64,000 nt of DNA, from positions 62,001-126,000 of the forward strand of contig NZ_JAEHOI010000009.1 of the NCBI RefSeq assembly GCF_016522535.1, in the 5' to 3' direction. Origin of the DNA: Leucobacter edaphi. GTDB lineage: Bacteria > Actinomycetota > Actinomycetes > Actinomycetales > Microbacteriaceae. The notes under the pieces are model-generated. The model was not told the DNA's origin. It did not search any database and saw only the letters and a list, made by a program, of their open reading frames with translations. The translations under genes and the position numbers were made by a program. Below, one piece after another: positions 45,557 through 56,401 of this stretch (positions are counted from its first letter, which is position 1; every line of letters starts with the position of its first letter).

Positions 45557-46782
45557 CTCGAGTGCTCGTGATCAACGCAGGATCGTCGTCGATCAAGTAC
45601 CAGCTCGTCGAGGCGGACACGGGGGAGCGGCTCGCCTCGGGACTCGTCGAGCGGATCGGCGAGCCGCTCGGGCACGTCGTGCATCAGAGCCTGATCAACG
45701 ACGCGCACGGCGCGGGCGGGAGCGGCGACGGCGGCGAGACCGTGGTCGAGCGTGAGCTCCCCGTCCTTGATCACACCGCGGGCTTCGCCGCGATGGTCGA
45801 GGCGTTCGCCGCGACGGGGCACCCGGTCGACTCGCTCGGGATCACCGCGCTCGGCCACCGCGTCGTGCAGGGCGGCGGTGACTTCATCGAGCCGACTCTC
45901 CTCGACGACGGGGTCGCCAACCGCATTCACGAGCTCGGCGAGCTCGCGCCCCTCCACAACCCCGGCCACTACCAGGCCATCGTCGCGGCGCGACGACTCT
46001 TCCCCGGCCTGCCCCAGGTCGCCGTGTTCGACACGGCGTTCCACCAGACGATGCCGCCAGAGTCCTCCCGCTACGCGATCGACCCGGCGATCGCCGCGGA
46101 CCACGGGATTCGCCGCTACGGGTTCCACGGCATCTCTCACCAGGTGGTGTCGCGCCGAGCCGCCGAGTTCCTCGGGCGCCCGCTCGCCTCGCTCAAGCAG
46201 ATCGTGCTCCACCTGGGGAACGGGGCCTCGGCGTGCGCGATCGACGGCGGCCGATCGGTCGATACCTCGATGGGGCTCACCCCGCTCGCCGGGCTCGTCA
46301 TGGGCACGCGGAGCGGCGACATCGACCCCGGTGCGATCCTGCACCTGCTGCGGAGGGGGCTCGACGTCGACGACATCGACGAGCTCCTCAACAAGCGCTC
46401 CGGCCTGCTCGGCTTCGCCGGCACGAACGACTTCCGAGACGTGCGCGCAGCGGCCGAGGCCGGCAACGCCGACGCGCAGCTCGCGATCGCGGTCTACGTG
46501 CACCGGATCAGGGCCTATCTGGGCGCCTACCTCCTCGAGCTCGGCGGAGCCGACGCGATCGTGTTCACGGCAGGGGTCGGCGAGAACAACGCCGCGGTGC
46601 GCGCAGAGATCTGCGCCGATCTCGACTGGTTCGGGATCCGGATCGACCCCGATCGCAACGAAGCAGACGCTCGTGGCCCGCGCCGCATCTCCTCCGACGA
46701 CTCCCGCGTCGAGGTGCTCGTGATCCCGACGGACGAGGAAGCCGAGATCGCTCGACAGGCGTGGGAGCTCGTGCGGGGCTGA
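45553..46782 (+). CDS. ackA: Acetate kinase
   Basis: Converts acetyl phosphate and ADP to acetate and ATP, and the reverse. The 409-residue ASKHA-fold enzyme shows VLVINAGSSSIKYQLVEADT, GHRVVQGGG, FDTAFHQTMP, YGFHGISHQVVSRRA, LHLGNGASACAI and VFTAGVGENNAAVR. All are standard acetate kinase motifs. It is coupled to pta by a four-base overlap. Together they make the reversible Pta-AckA route, in addition to the Acs enzyme encoded at 61466-63448. Confidence 0.98.
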   Translation: MTRVLVINAGSSSIKYQLVEADTGERLASGLVERIGEPLGHVVHQSLINDAHGAGGSGDGGETVVERELPVLDHTAGFAAMVEAFAATGHPVDSLGITALGHRVVQGGGDFIEPTLLDDGVANRIHELGELAPLHNPGHYQAIVAARRLFPGLPQVAVFDTAFHQTMPPESSRYAIDPAIAADHGIRRYGFHGISHQVVSRRAAEFLGRPLASLKQIVLHLGNGASACAIDGGRSVDTSMGLTPLAGLVMGTRSGDIDPGAILHLLRRGLDVDDIDELLNKRSGLLGFAGTNDFRDVRAAAEAGNADAQLAIAVYVHRIRAYLGAYLLELGGADAIVFTAGVGENNAAVRAEICADLDWFGIRIDPDRNEADARGPRRISSDDSRVEVLVIPTDEEAEIARQAWELVRG

Positions 46783-46869
46783 GCCGTTCGCCCCGCGAAT
46801 TCGGCGTCGCGCGCGCCGCGAGCGGTACCGACTCCGTCAGTGTCAGTGGCCGCGGGTAGCATTGACCCC

Positions 46870-49800
46870 GTGGTTGCCGCACTCTATCGCCGTTACCGGC
46901 CAGAAGCCTTCTCCGAGATGATCGGTCAGTCCCAGGTGACCGATCCACTCATGACCGCACTGCGCACGGGTCGTGTCGGGCATGCGTACCTGTTCAGCGG
47001 CCCGCGCGGCTGCGGGAAGACCACCTCCGCTCGCATCCTCGCGCGCTGCCTCAACTGCGCGGAGGGTCCCACCGACACCCCGTGCGGCGTCTGCCCCAGT
47101 TGCGTCGAGCTCGGCCGCGACGGCGGCGGCTCGCTCGACGTCGTCGAGATCGACGCGGCGAGCCACGGCGGCGTTGACGACGCGCGTGACCTGCGCGAGC
47201 GCGCGGTGTTCGCCCCGGCACGAGACCGCTTCAAGATCTTCATCATCGACGAGGCCCACATGGTCACCGCAGGCGGCTTCAACGCCCTGCTCAAGATCGT
47301 CGAGGAGCCGCCGCCCCACGTGAAGTTCATCTTCGCGACCACGGAGCCGGAAAAGGTGATCGGCACGATCCGATCCCGCACCCATCACTATCCGTTCCGC
47401 CTGATCGCGCCCGGAACGCTCATCGACTACGTGCAGCAGCTGTGCGACAGCGAGGGCGTCGAGATCGAGCCGGGCGTGCTGCCGCTCGTCGTGCGATCCG
47501 GCGGTGGATCGGTGCGCGACACACTCTCCATCCTCGACCAGCTCATCGCCGGATCCGAGGGCAATCGCGTGAGCCTCGAGCGCGCCGCAGGCCTGCTCGG
47601 CTTCACCCACACCGAGCTCCTCGACGACGTCGTCGCCGCGCTCGGTGCGCAGGACGCCGGAGCCGCGTTCCAGGCGACGGACCGCGTGGTCCAGACCGGC
47701 CAGGATCCTCGCCGCTTCGTCGAAGACCTCCTCGAGCGCCTACGCGACCTGATCGTGGTCGGCGCCACGAGCGTCGACGGCGCCGCCGCGGTGTTCCGCG
47801 GCGTCCCCCAGGACCAGCTCGACCGGATGTTCGAGCAGTCGAGTTCCTTCGGGCCCGGAGAGCTCTCTCGCCTCGCCGACGTGGTGAGCGCGGGCCTCGA
47901 CGCGATGTCCGGCGCCACCGCGCCGCGCATGCAGCTCGAACTCATGATCGCGCGCGCCCTCGTTCAGGCTGGCGAGCCCGCAGCAGGCGGCGCGCAGCGA
48001 GGGGCCGTGCCGCAGGGCGCCGCTCCGCAACGCACCCTGCCGCAGCAGGCTGCGCAGCAGCAGGCTGCCCCGCACGGGCAGGCCGCGCAGACCGGCGCGC
48101 CCCGGGCGGACGCCCCCCAGAGGTCCCAGCAGGTTCCCCAGGGCGCGCAGAGCGTTCCGCCCCAGCCCGCGCCCGCGCAGCCCGCCGGCGCGCCCGGCGC
48201 GGCCCAACAGCGTCCAGCCCCGACCGCAGCGGAGACCGCGGCATCGATCCGCGAGTTCCTGCGCGGCGAGGGCGCGTCAGCGGCCGGGAACGCGCCCCAG
48301 GGGGCGCCAGCGGCCGAGACCCGGGCGACGCCCACTGCCGAGGCCGAGGCGCCGGAGGGGCCGCAGCAGCAGGGACCCACGCCGGGCCAGGGCGCCGCGG
48401 AGGGCCGTGTCGAGGCCCCGGGCGGGGAGCAGCCCGAGCCGGTGCGCCCGGCCCAGGCCGCTTCGCAGGAGACCCAGGGGGAGCGGCACCCCAACGAGGG
48501 CGCCGCGGGCTTCGGCCGACCCATCTCCGACGTGCTGAGCGCCGCGCAGATCGAGAGCATCGGCACCGAGAAGCCGGCTCCGGCTCCGGCTCCCGCGGCA
48601 CCCCAGCCGTCCGCTCCCGCGGAGCAGCGCCCCGCGCCGCAGGCAGGCGCGCCGGAGGCTGCGCCTGCAGCGCCCGAGGCGTCGCAGGCCCCAGCGGCGT
48701 CGCCGCACACCGCTGGCGGTCCCGCGGAGGCCAGCACCGATCCGGTCGAGGAGGCGGACGATCAGAGCGAGGTCGGCGGTTTCGACGACCTCCTCGAGGT
48801 CTGGCCCGACCTCCTCGAAGAGATTCTCGAGCAGGATCGCGATGCCTGGAACGCGGTAAAGAACGTGGTGCCGCTGTCACTCGACGGCGAGATCCTGTCC
48901 CTCGGCTTCGCGAACGGCTCCGACCTCGCCGTGTTCAAGACGACGGGCGCCGGCCCCCTGCGCGAGGCGATCAGCTCGACCGTTGGGATGAGCGTCAAGT
49001 ATCAGCCCAAGCAGCTCCCGGCCGGAGCGTCCGCGGGAGCGCACCCCGGGGCCGGCGCCGCTGCCGCTCCGCGGGAGCACTCGCGCAGCTCCGAAGCAGA
49101 GGAGCCCGACCTAGCCGCCTCCGAAGATCCGCTGCAGCGGGCGGAACGCCGCCTCAGCGCGTTCGGGCCCGCGCTCGCCGCCCCGGCTTGGGCGGACCCG
49201 AACCCGCCCCAGTCGCCCGCGCCCGAGCGAATGACCGCGGCCGAACTCGCCGACGCGGCGCCGCGGCAGAAACGCGCAGATGGGACGCCCGGAGCGCCCG
49301 CGGCCGCCGGGTCGCCGGGGACACCCGCTCCCGATCCGACGGCCGACCCCACGAGCGCAGGAACCGCGGCTGGCCCGGGATCGGGCGCCGAAGTTGGCGG
49401 CGAGTTCGCACCGGGAGTTCCGGCCCGGTCGGCGACGTCCGAGGCGAACGGGCCTGATGGGCCCTCCGGAATCCCCGGCGGGGAGGCGCCTGCCGCGCCC
49501 GCCGCACAGCCGCGGCAGGACGGGGCAGACGCCCCGAGCGCCCCGGCTGCAGCGTCGGAGCGGGTGCCACCGCAGTCGACGCCGTCCGGCGCACCGAGTG
49601 GGTCCGCGCGAGACTTCGACGACCCCTACGCGGGAGATCCCAACGCCGGTGAACCGAGCGACGACGGCGAAGGCGACCCCTACGGATCGGCCGACCCCTA
49701 CGGCGGCGGCGATCCCTACTCGACGCCCGGGCGCACGGAATCCTCCGCCCCCGCCGCCCCGTCGGGTCCGGCCGCGACGGTCCCTGCCCCGGCAGCGCTC

Positions 49801-49983
49801 GCTCAGGGGGCGCCAGCTCCCGCCGAAACGGCGCCAGCTCCCGCAGCGCCCGGCGCCGCGAAACCGGCCGAACCGGCTCAGCCTCGCGCGGCCGCCCCGA
49901 AGTTCACCCGCTACGGCGAAGCCGTCGTGCGCGAGGTGCTCGGCGCGCGCTTCGTCGAGGAGCGTCCCCTTCCGCGTCAGTAG
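46870..49983 (+). CDS. dnaX: DNA polymerase III subunit gamma/tau with exceptionally long low-complexity regions
   Basis: Clamp-loader ATPase. Residues ~1-370 are the normal core: Walker A GPRGCGKTTSARILA, a zinc knuckle (CLNCAEGPTDTPCGVCPSC), Walker B FIIDEAHMVT and SRC-like FIFATTEPEKVIGTIRSRTH. A ~260-residue Gln/Pro/Ala-rich linker follows. A small folded tau-like domain lies at about 633-720 (EVGGFDDLLEVWPDLLEEIL, SVKYQPKQL). Another ~290 disordered residues include DPYG-type repeats. A conserved end RYGEAVVREVLGARFVEE closes the protein. At 1,037 residues it is far longer than the 640-800 common in the family. A -10-like TAGCAT (46857-46862) ends seven bases before the GTG, so the message is probably leaderless. 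I see no slippery frameshift site. Confidence 0.95.
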   Translation: MVAALYRRYRPEAFSEMIGQSQVTDPLMTALRTGRVGHAYLFSGPRGCGKTTSARILARCLNCAEGPTDTPCGVCPSCVELGRDGGGSLDVVEIDAASHGGVDDARDLRERAVFAPARDRFKIFIIDEAHMVTAGGFNALLKIVEEPPPHVKFIFATTEPEKVIGTIRSRTHHYPFRLIAPGTLIDYVQQLCDSEGVEIEPGVLPLVVRSGGGSVRDTLSILDQLIAGSEGNRVSLERAAGLLGFTHTELLDDVVAALGAQDAGAAFQATDRVVQTGQDPRRFVEDLLERLRDLIVVGATSVDGAAAVFRGVPQDQLDRMFEQSSSFGPGELSRLADVVSAGLDAMSGATAPRMQLELMIARALVQAGEPAAGGAQRGAVPQGAAPQRTLPQQAAQQQAAPHGQAAQTGAPRADAPQRSQQVPQGAQSVPPQPAPAQPAGAPGAAQQRPAPTAAETAASIREFLRGEGASAAGNAPQGAPAAETRATPTAEAEAPEGPQQQGPTPGQGAAEGRVEAPGGEQPEPVRPAQAASQETQGERHPNEGAAGFGRPISDVLSAAQIESIGTEKPAPAPAPAAPQPSAPAEQRPAPQAGAPEAAPAAPEASQAPAASPHTAGGPAEASTDPVEEADDQSEVGGFDDLLEVWPDLLEEILEQDRDAWNAVKNVVPLSLDGEILSLGFANGSDLAVFKTTGAGPLREAISSTVGMSVKYQPKQLPAGASAGAHPGAGAAAAPREHSRSSEAEEPDLAASEDPLQRAERRLSAFGPALAAPAWADPNPPQSPAPERMTAAELADAAPRQKRADGTPGAPAAAGSPGTPAPDPTADPTSAGTAAGPGSGAEVGGEFAPGVPARSATSEANGPDGPSGIPGGEAPAAPAAQPRQDGADAPSAPAAASERVPPQSTPSGAPSGSARDFDDPYAGDPNAGEPSDDGEGDPYGSADPYGGGDPYSTPGRTESSAPAAPSGPAATVPAPAALAQGAPAPAETAPAPAAPGAAKPAEPAQPRAAAPKFTRYGEAVVREVLGARFVEERPLPRQ

Positions 49984-50049
49984 TGGCGCGTACACTCGAA
50001 CTCACCACGGGATCGCGGCCGCGACCCCGCTGATCTGGAGGAAACCCCC

Positions 50050-50646
50050 GTGTACGACGGCATCGTCCAAGACCTGATCGACGAGTTCGGTCGCCTGCCA
50101 GGGATCGGCCCCAAGTCGGCCCAGCGCATCGCCTTCCACATCCTGCAGACGCAGAACTTCGACGTCACCCGCCTCGCCGAACTTCTCACCGAGGTCCGCG
50201 AGAAGGTCCGGTTCTGCGAGGTCTGCGGCAACATCACCGAGCAGGAGCGCTGCTCCATCTGCCGGGATCCGCGCCGGGATCAGACGCTCATCTGCGTCGT
50301 CGAGGAGCCGAAGGACGTCGTCGCGATCGAGCGCACGCGACAGTTCCGGGGCCTCTACCACGTGCTCGGCGGGGCGATCAGCCCGATCGACGGCATCGGA
50401 CCCGACGACCTCAGCATCCCCGCGCTCATGCGGCGCCTCGGCGAGGGAGAGGTCACTGAGGTCATCCTCGCCACCGATCCGAATCTCGAGGGCGAGGCCA
50501 CCGCGGCGTACCTCTCGCGCCTCCTCACCGCGATCGAGGTTCCCGTATCGCGTCTCGCCTCCGGCCTCCCCGTCGGCGGCGACCTCGAATTCGCGGACGA
50601 GGTCACCCTCGGTCGCGCCTTCGAAGGGCGCCGCGCCGTCGAATAG
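50050..50646 (+). CDS. recR: Recombination mediator RecR
   Basis: Works with RecO and RecF to load RecA on gapped DNA. The 198-residue protein has the N-terminal helix-hairpin-helix ([20 protein letters not shown]), a four-Cys zinc motif ([18 protein letters not shown]), and a TOPRIM domain with [14 protein letters not shown] and [19 protein letters not shown]. The length is standard. CTGGAGG lies about eight bases before the GTG. It follows dnaX by 66 bases, the usual bacterial gene order, and precedes lysC. Confidence 0.97.
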   Translation: MYDGIVQDLIDEFGRLPGIGPKSAQRIAFHILQTQNFDVTRLAELLTEVREKVRFCEVCGNITEQERCSICRDPRRDQTLICVVEEPKDVVAIERTRQFRGLYHVLGGAISPIDGIGPDDLSIPALMRRLGEGEVTEVILATDPNLEGEATAAYLSRLLTAIEVPVSRLASGLPVGGDLEFADEVTLGRAFEGRRAVE

Positions 50647-50775
50647 GGCCGTGGCCCGCCCCTACCGGATCGGGGCGCCGCAGAATTCTGCGTCACACGA
50701 CAAGTCGCCCGCGGAGGGGCGCATATGAAACCGCTAGACTTGGAGCTTGGCGGTGCAATTTGAGGAGGATCCCGC

Positions 50776-53203
<2,428 letters not shown>

Positions 53204-53240
53204 GCCAGAGCAGCGCTCACCGGCGCCCGCGCCGCGCGAA

Positions 53241-53278
53241 ACGAAGGGCCGACGATCGACGGATCGCCGGCCCTTCGT
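53241..53278 (+). terminator. Terminator of lysC-asd
   Basis: Seventeen-base-pair stem (one A-C mismatch) with arms at 53241-53257 and 53262-53278 (ACGAAGGGCC...GGCCCTTCGT) and a four-base loop, 38 bases after the asd stop. Confidence 0.85.
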
Positions 53279-53445
53279 CGTATCTGCTGGGGAATCGAGG
53301 GGGCAGCTCTGGCGCCCGAGGCGCCCGAGGTGCCCGCAGGGCGGACGTCTCGAAGGGTCCGCGATCGCCCGGGAATCTCGGTCCCTGTGGCGCGGGGTCG
53401 CTCCCACAGCGGCTGCGCCTCCCGGCGGATCCGGCGGCGACCGCG

Positions 53446-53499
53446 GATGCAGGTGCAGGTGCAGATGCAGGTGCAGATGTGGATGCAGATATGGGTGAA
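53446..53499. repeat. Tandem hexamer repeat, consensus RRTGCA (nine units)
   Basis: Nine head-to-tail hexamers: GATGCA, GGTGCA, GGTGCA, GATGCA, GGTGCA, GATGTG, GATGCA, GATATG, GGTGAA. The last units are degenerate. This is the only simple tandem repeat outside a coding region that I found. It could vary in copy number by slippage. Confidence 0.85.
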
Positions 53500-53505
53500 G
53501 GGGGA

Positions 53506-53549
53506 AGGCCCTGTTCCCTGTCCGTGGGGAAGTGCGGGGAACAGGGCCT
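53506..53549. other. Perfect hairpin next to the hexamer repeat
   Basis: Thirteen-base-pair perfect stem AGGCCCTGTTCCC/GGGAACAGGGCCT with an 18-base loop, six bases after the repeat. It might be a terminator or part of a small RNA; nothing decides between these. Confidence 0.55.
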
Positions 53550-53820
53550 CCCGGGAACCGATCATGGCGTCCCGCCCGAATTTCGGGGAAGGCGGTCGCT
53601 AGCGTCGGTTCGGCCGGTCCTCGCATAGGTGGGGAACGAGGCCCGGCGTCGATGACTGCGCGGGCGGCGTCGCCCGGCAGCGGCTCGGGGTGACCGCGAC
53701 CGGAGCTCGGCGCTCGCGTCGCGGAGAGGGGGTCGCGGGGAGCGGCGAAGCTGGGCGCACGGCTCGAAGAACACTCGGCATCGTGATCGCCTCCCCGGTT
53801 CTCGTCGTCACTCGGACAGG

Positions 53821-53858
53821 TCGCGTGGACACCCCGATCGCTCGAGGCGTCCACGCGA
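53821..53858. other. Inverted repeat upstream of the LuxR-type gene
   Basis: TCGCGTGGAC and GTCCACGCGA form a ten-base-pair stem around 18 bases, about 70 bases before the LuxR-type start. It may be an operator or leader hairpin. Confidence 0.45.
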
Positions 53859-53929
53859 TCTCCCCCCGCTCCTACACTGCCAACCGTTGGGGTCGCTAGA
53901 GTCGTCATGGGGGATGATTAGGGGGTGAC

Positions 53930-56314
53930 ATGAGCTCGAAAACGGGTGACACAGGGGTGACCGTTGGCGGGAGAGGCGCGAAACCGGGGAAACCCGGGCG
54001 AGCGCTCTTCGTCGTCGAGGGGAACGGGCTCCGCTTCGGCCTCGCGGAACGCGACGGCTCGATCGTCCGCAGCGGGCGGTTTCCCGGGGATGCTCCGGCC
54101 GGGGAGAACATCGTCGTCGCGGACTACGCGCTGCTGTCCCGGCCCGAACTCTTCCGACTGAGCGCGGATCGCGCCGTCGAACTGCTTCCCCCGCGCAGCC
54201 AGGTGAGCGGTGCCGGGAGCGGGTCGGAACAGCACGGGTTCATCGCGCTCGCGCGAGCCTGGTCGAGCATTCCGGCGCAGAACCGCGCGCGGCTCGCGGA
54301 ATCCGAGATGACCGAGATCGATCCGCTGCTGAGCCTGCGCCGCGAACAGGTGCGGCAGGGGCAGCGCGCCATCGACGAGTCTGTCCGGCACCTCGTCAAG
54401 ACCTATCCCGGGTACGCGAGCGTCCTGGTGCATCAGGGCGTTCTGCCGCCGGAATCCCTGGCCGTCCTCCGCGTGTACCCCACCCCTGCGCAGCTTCGGG
54501 CCGAGGACGGTGTCCGCCTCAGAGGGGTGCTCGAGGGGATCTTCGATCGCGCGAAACGCCCCCTCATTGACGAGATCCTGGCCTATCGGAAGCGGACGGA
54601 CGAGGCCGTGCTCATGCCCGCGGCGCGGGCGCACTCCACCCAGCTGATCCTCGGCGCGATCGATGTCGCCGACGCGCACCGCAAGAGCGTGCACGAGATC
54701 GACCGCGAGATTCGCAGGCTCGCGGGGCCCGTCAGTGCGGCGCCGGACGCCTCCGCCCGCCCCGAGCTGCCGGATACCGCCTCCGTGCTGGACTTCCAGT
54801 CCAGGGGAGGAACCATCGCCCAGGTGGCGGCCGAGCCGCTTCCCGAGCTCGTGGGGAAGGTGCGCGCGCTGCGGGAACGGTCTGCGTCGGAGGAGCGCGA
54901 TCCGAAGCTCGATCTGGGCGTGTACTTGCAGCTGAGGACGGCGATCGAGGCGTCCGCGGCGACGCTCGGCACGAGCGGGGCGTTCACCCCATCACTCGCG
55001 CTGGAACTCGCGGTACTCGGACAGCGACTCGCGCTGGCAGCAATGGACTTTCCCGAGGCCGCGCACTCTCTTGCCGTCACCCAGCGGCTCCTCGAGGACG
55101 CAGCGGCGAGCGATCTCGATGAGTGCGAGTGCTTCGAAGCGGAGTTCGTCGCGGCGATCACGGGCCTCGTCACGACGAACGTGCCCACGGGGTTCGGTCG
55201 TCTCAGGGAACTCCTGCAGGATCCGCGCAGCGCGAAAGCCGATCCCGCCCTCGTCGCCGAGATGCTCGGACTCGTCATGCTGACCCTCTCGCTCTACGGT
55301 GAGACCGTCGAACACGAGGTCTTCTTCGCCCAGGCTCGCACCCAGATCGATGAGCTGGGGGCTGGGGGTGCGGCCCGCGCGGCCCGCGACATCTCGGAAC
55401 TCCTGCTCACGGGCGCGGATCCGGACACGACGCCGGAGACGCTTGCCGATCTGATCGAGCGATCCGGTCGCAACAGCCGGGGAACCTACCTGCGCCCGTT
55501 CCACAACCTCATCATGATGTCGGTCTGCTACGCGACGCGCGACCGTGACGCAGCGGCGAACAACTATGCGGAGCTGCAGCGCAGCGGGGTGTGGGAGCGG
55601 CACAGCCCGTCACTGCACGCCCAGGCCGAGCTGTCGCACGCGTTCCATCTCGCGGGCAGCGGGGATCTCGCCGCGGCGCGGCGCCAGCTCGCCGGGCTCC
55701 GGGCGCCGACCGAGGCGGAGGGGGCCGGAACGTTCCCGACGCAGCGGGAGCTCTTCGCGCTCTACCTCCGCGACGCGGTCGGCGACACGGCCGCGATCCT
55801 GCAGGCCACCGAACCGGACGGCCCGCTGGGGGAGCAGCGACTGGCGCGCTCGCGGGCGACCCGCTACCTGCCGGCCTCGCTCGTGCTGCGCGGATCGGCG
55901 CTCGTGCGCGACGGGGCGCGGGAAATGGGCGAGTCCCTGTTCAGGCAGGCAACGCTCGTCGCTGCCCAGGTCAATGCCTGGATCGTCCTGCTCTGCGGTG
56001 AAACCCCCGAGTACCGCAGGTGGCTCGAGGAACTCCCCGAGGAGGATCTCCCCGAGGGCTTGAGCGTCGCTGGCCGGGCGCGGATCCTGTCGCGGCCGCT
56101 GTTCTTCGAGCGCCGGCTCCCGTCGCTCACTGGGCAGCAGGAGCGCGTGCTGCGCCTCATCGCCCTCGGAAACAGCAGCGCCGCGATCGCGGCCGATCTC
56201 CACATCACGGCGAACACGCTGAAGACGCATGTCCGCCGGTTGTACGCACGCCTCGGGGTCAACACGCGCAAGGAGGCGGTGCGGATCGCGGAGGTGTACG
56301 GGCTGGTGGAGTGA
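53930..56314 (+). CDS. Large LuxR-type transcriptional regulator with unrecognised N-terminal sensor
   Basis: A 794-residue protein. The last ~65 residues are a LuxR/GerE helix-turn-helix: LTGQQERVLRLIALGNSSAA, then the recognition helix region (ITANTLKTHVRRLYARLGV) and TRKEAVRIAE. Residues ~300-720 are Ala/Leu-rich helical pairs that look like TPR/MalT-type repeats. The first ~290 residues match nothing I know; there is no P-loop, so it is not a normal LAL/MalT ATPase. The first ~25 residues are Gly/Lys-rich and disordered. TTAGGGGGT lies before the ATG. It is a stand-alone gene between a long non-coding region and a terminator. Its ligand and target genes are unknown. Confidence 0.82.
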   Translation: MSSKTGDTGVTVGGRGAKPGKPGRALFVVEGNGLRFGLAERDGSIVRSGRFPGDAPAGENIVVADYALLSRPELFRLSADRAVELLPPRSQVSGAGSGSEQHGFIALARAWSSIPAQNRARLAESEMTEIDPLLSLRREQVRQGQRAIDESVRHLVKTYPGYASVLVHQGVLPPESLAVLRVYPTPAQLRAEDGVRLRGVLEGIFDRAKRPLIDEILAYRKRTDEAVLMPAARAHSTQLILGAIDVADAHRKSVHEIDREIRRLAGPVSAAPDASARPELPDTASVLDFQSRGGTIAQVAAEPLPELVGKVRALRERSASEERDPKLDLGVYLQLRTAIEASAATLGTSGAFTPSLALELAVLGQRLALAAMDFPEAAHSLAVTQRLLEDAAASDLDECECFEAEFVAAITGLVTTNVPTGFGRLRELLQDPRSAKADPALVAEMLGLVMLTLSLYGETVEHEVFFAQARTQIDELGAGGAARAARDISELLLTGADPDTTPETLADLIERSGRNSRGTYLRPFHNLIMMSVCYATRDRDAAANNYAELQRSGVWERHSPSLHAQAELSHAFHLAGSGDLAAARRQLAGLRAPTEAEGAGTFPTQRELFALYLRDAVGDTAAILQATEPDGPLGEQRLARSRATRYLPASLVLRGSALVRDGAREMGESLFRQATLVAAQVNAWIVLLCGETPEYRRWLEELPEEDLPEGLSVAGRARILSRPLFFERRLPSLTGQQERVLRLIALGNSSAAIAADLHITANTLKTHVRRLYARLGVNTRKEAVRIAEVYGLVE

Positions 56315-56342
56315 GCGCTCAGGTGCGCCGCTCGCGCCGTAT

Positions 56343-56383
56343 GGTGTGCCGCACCGCACGGGCGGGGTGGGGCGCGGCACACC
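56343..56383. terminator. Terminator between convergent LuxR-type and metallophosphoesterase genes
   Basis: Perfect ten-base-pair stem GGTGTGCCGC/GCGGCACACC with a 21-base loop in the 87-base gap between converging stops. Confidence 0.7.
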
Positions 56384-56401
56384 CCGCGGCGGGTGTCGCC
56401 G

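Larger units (their letters stand above)
53204..53929. other. 726-base non-coding region with hairpins and hexamer repeats
   Basis: No convincing gene lies between asd and the LuxR-type gene; short open frames here lack start signals and have odd composition. The region contains the asd terminator (53241-53278), a nine-unit hexamer repeat (53446-53499), a 13-base-pair hairpin (53506-53549) and a 10-base-pair hairpin (53821-53858). It is the longest non-coding stretch in the window. Confidence 0.7.

Noticed and set aside
46870-48000. Programmed frameshift in dnaX giving a short gamma subunit
   Set aside because: No A-rich slippery heptamer followed by a stem was seen in the core or linker; the gene reads through to a conserved C-terminal motif.
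53446-53499. Hexamer tandem array as a CRISPR
   Set aside because: Units are six bases with no spacers and no cas genes nearby; it is a simple sequence repeat.
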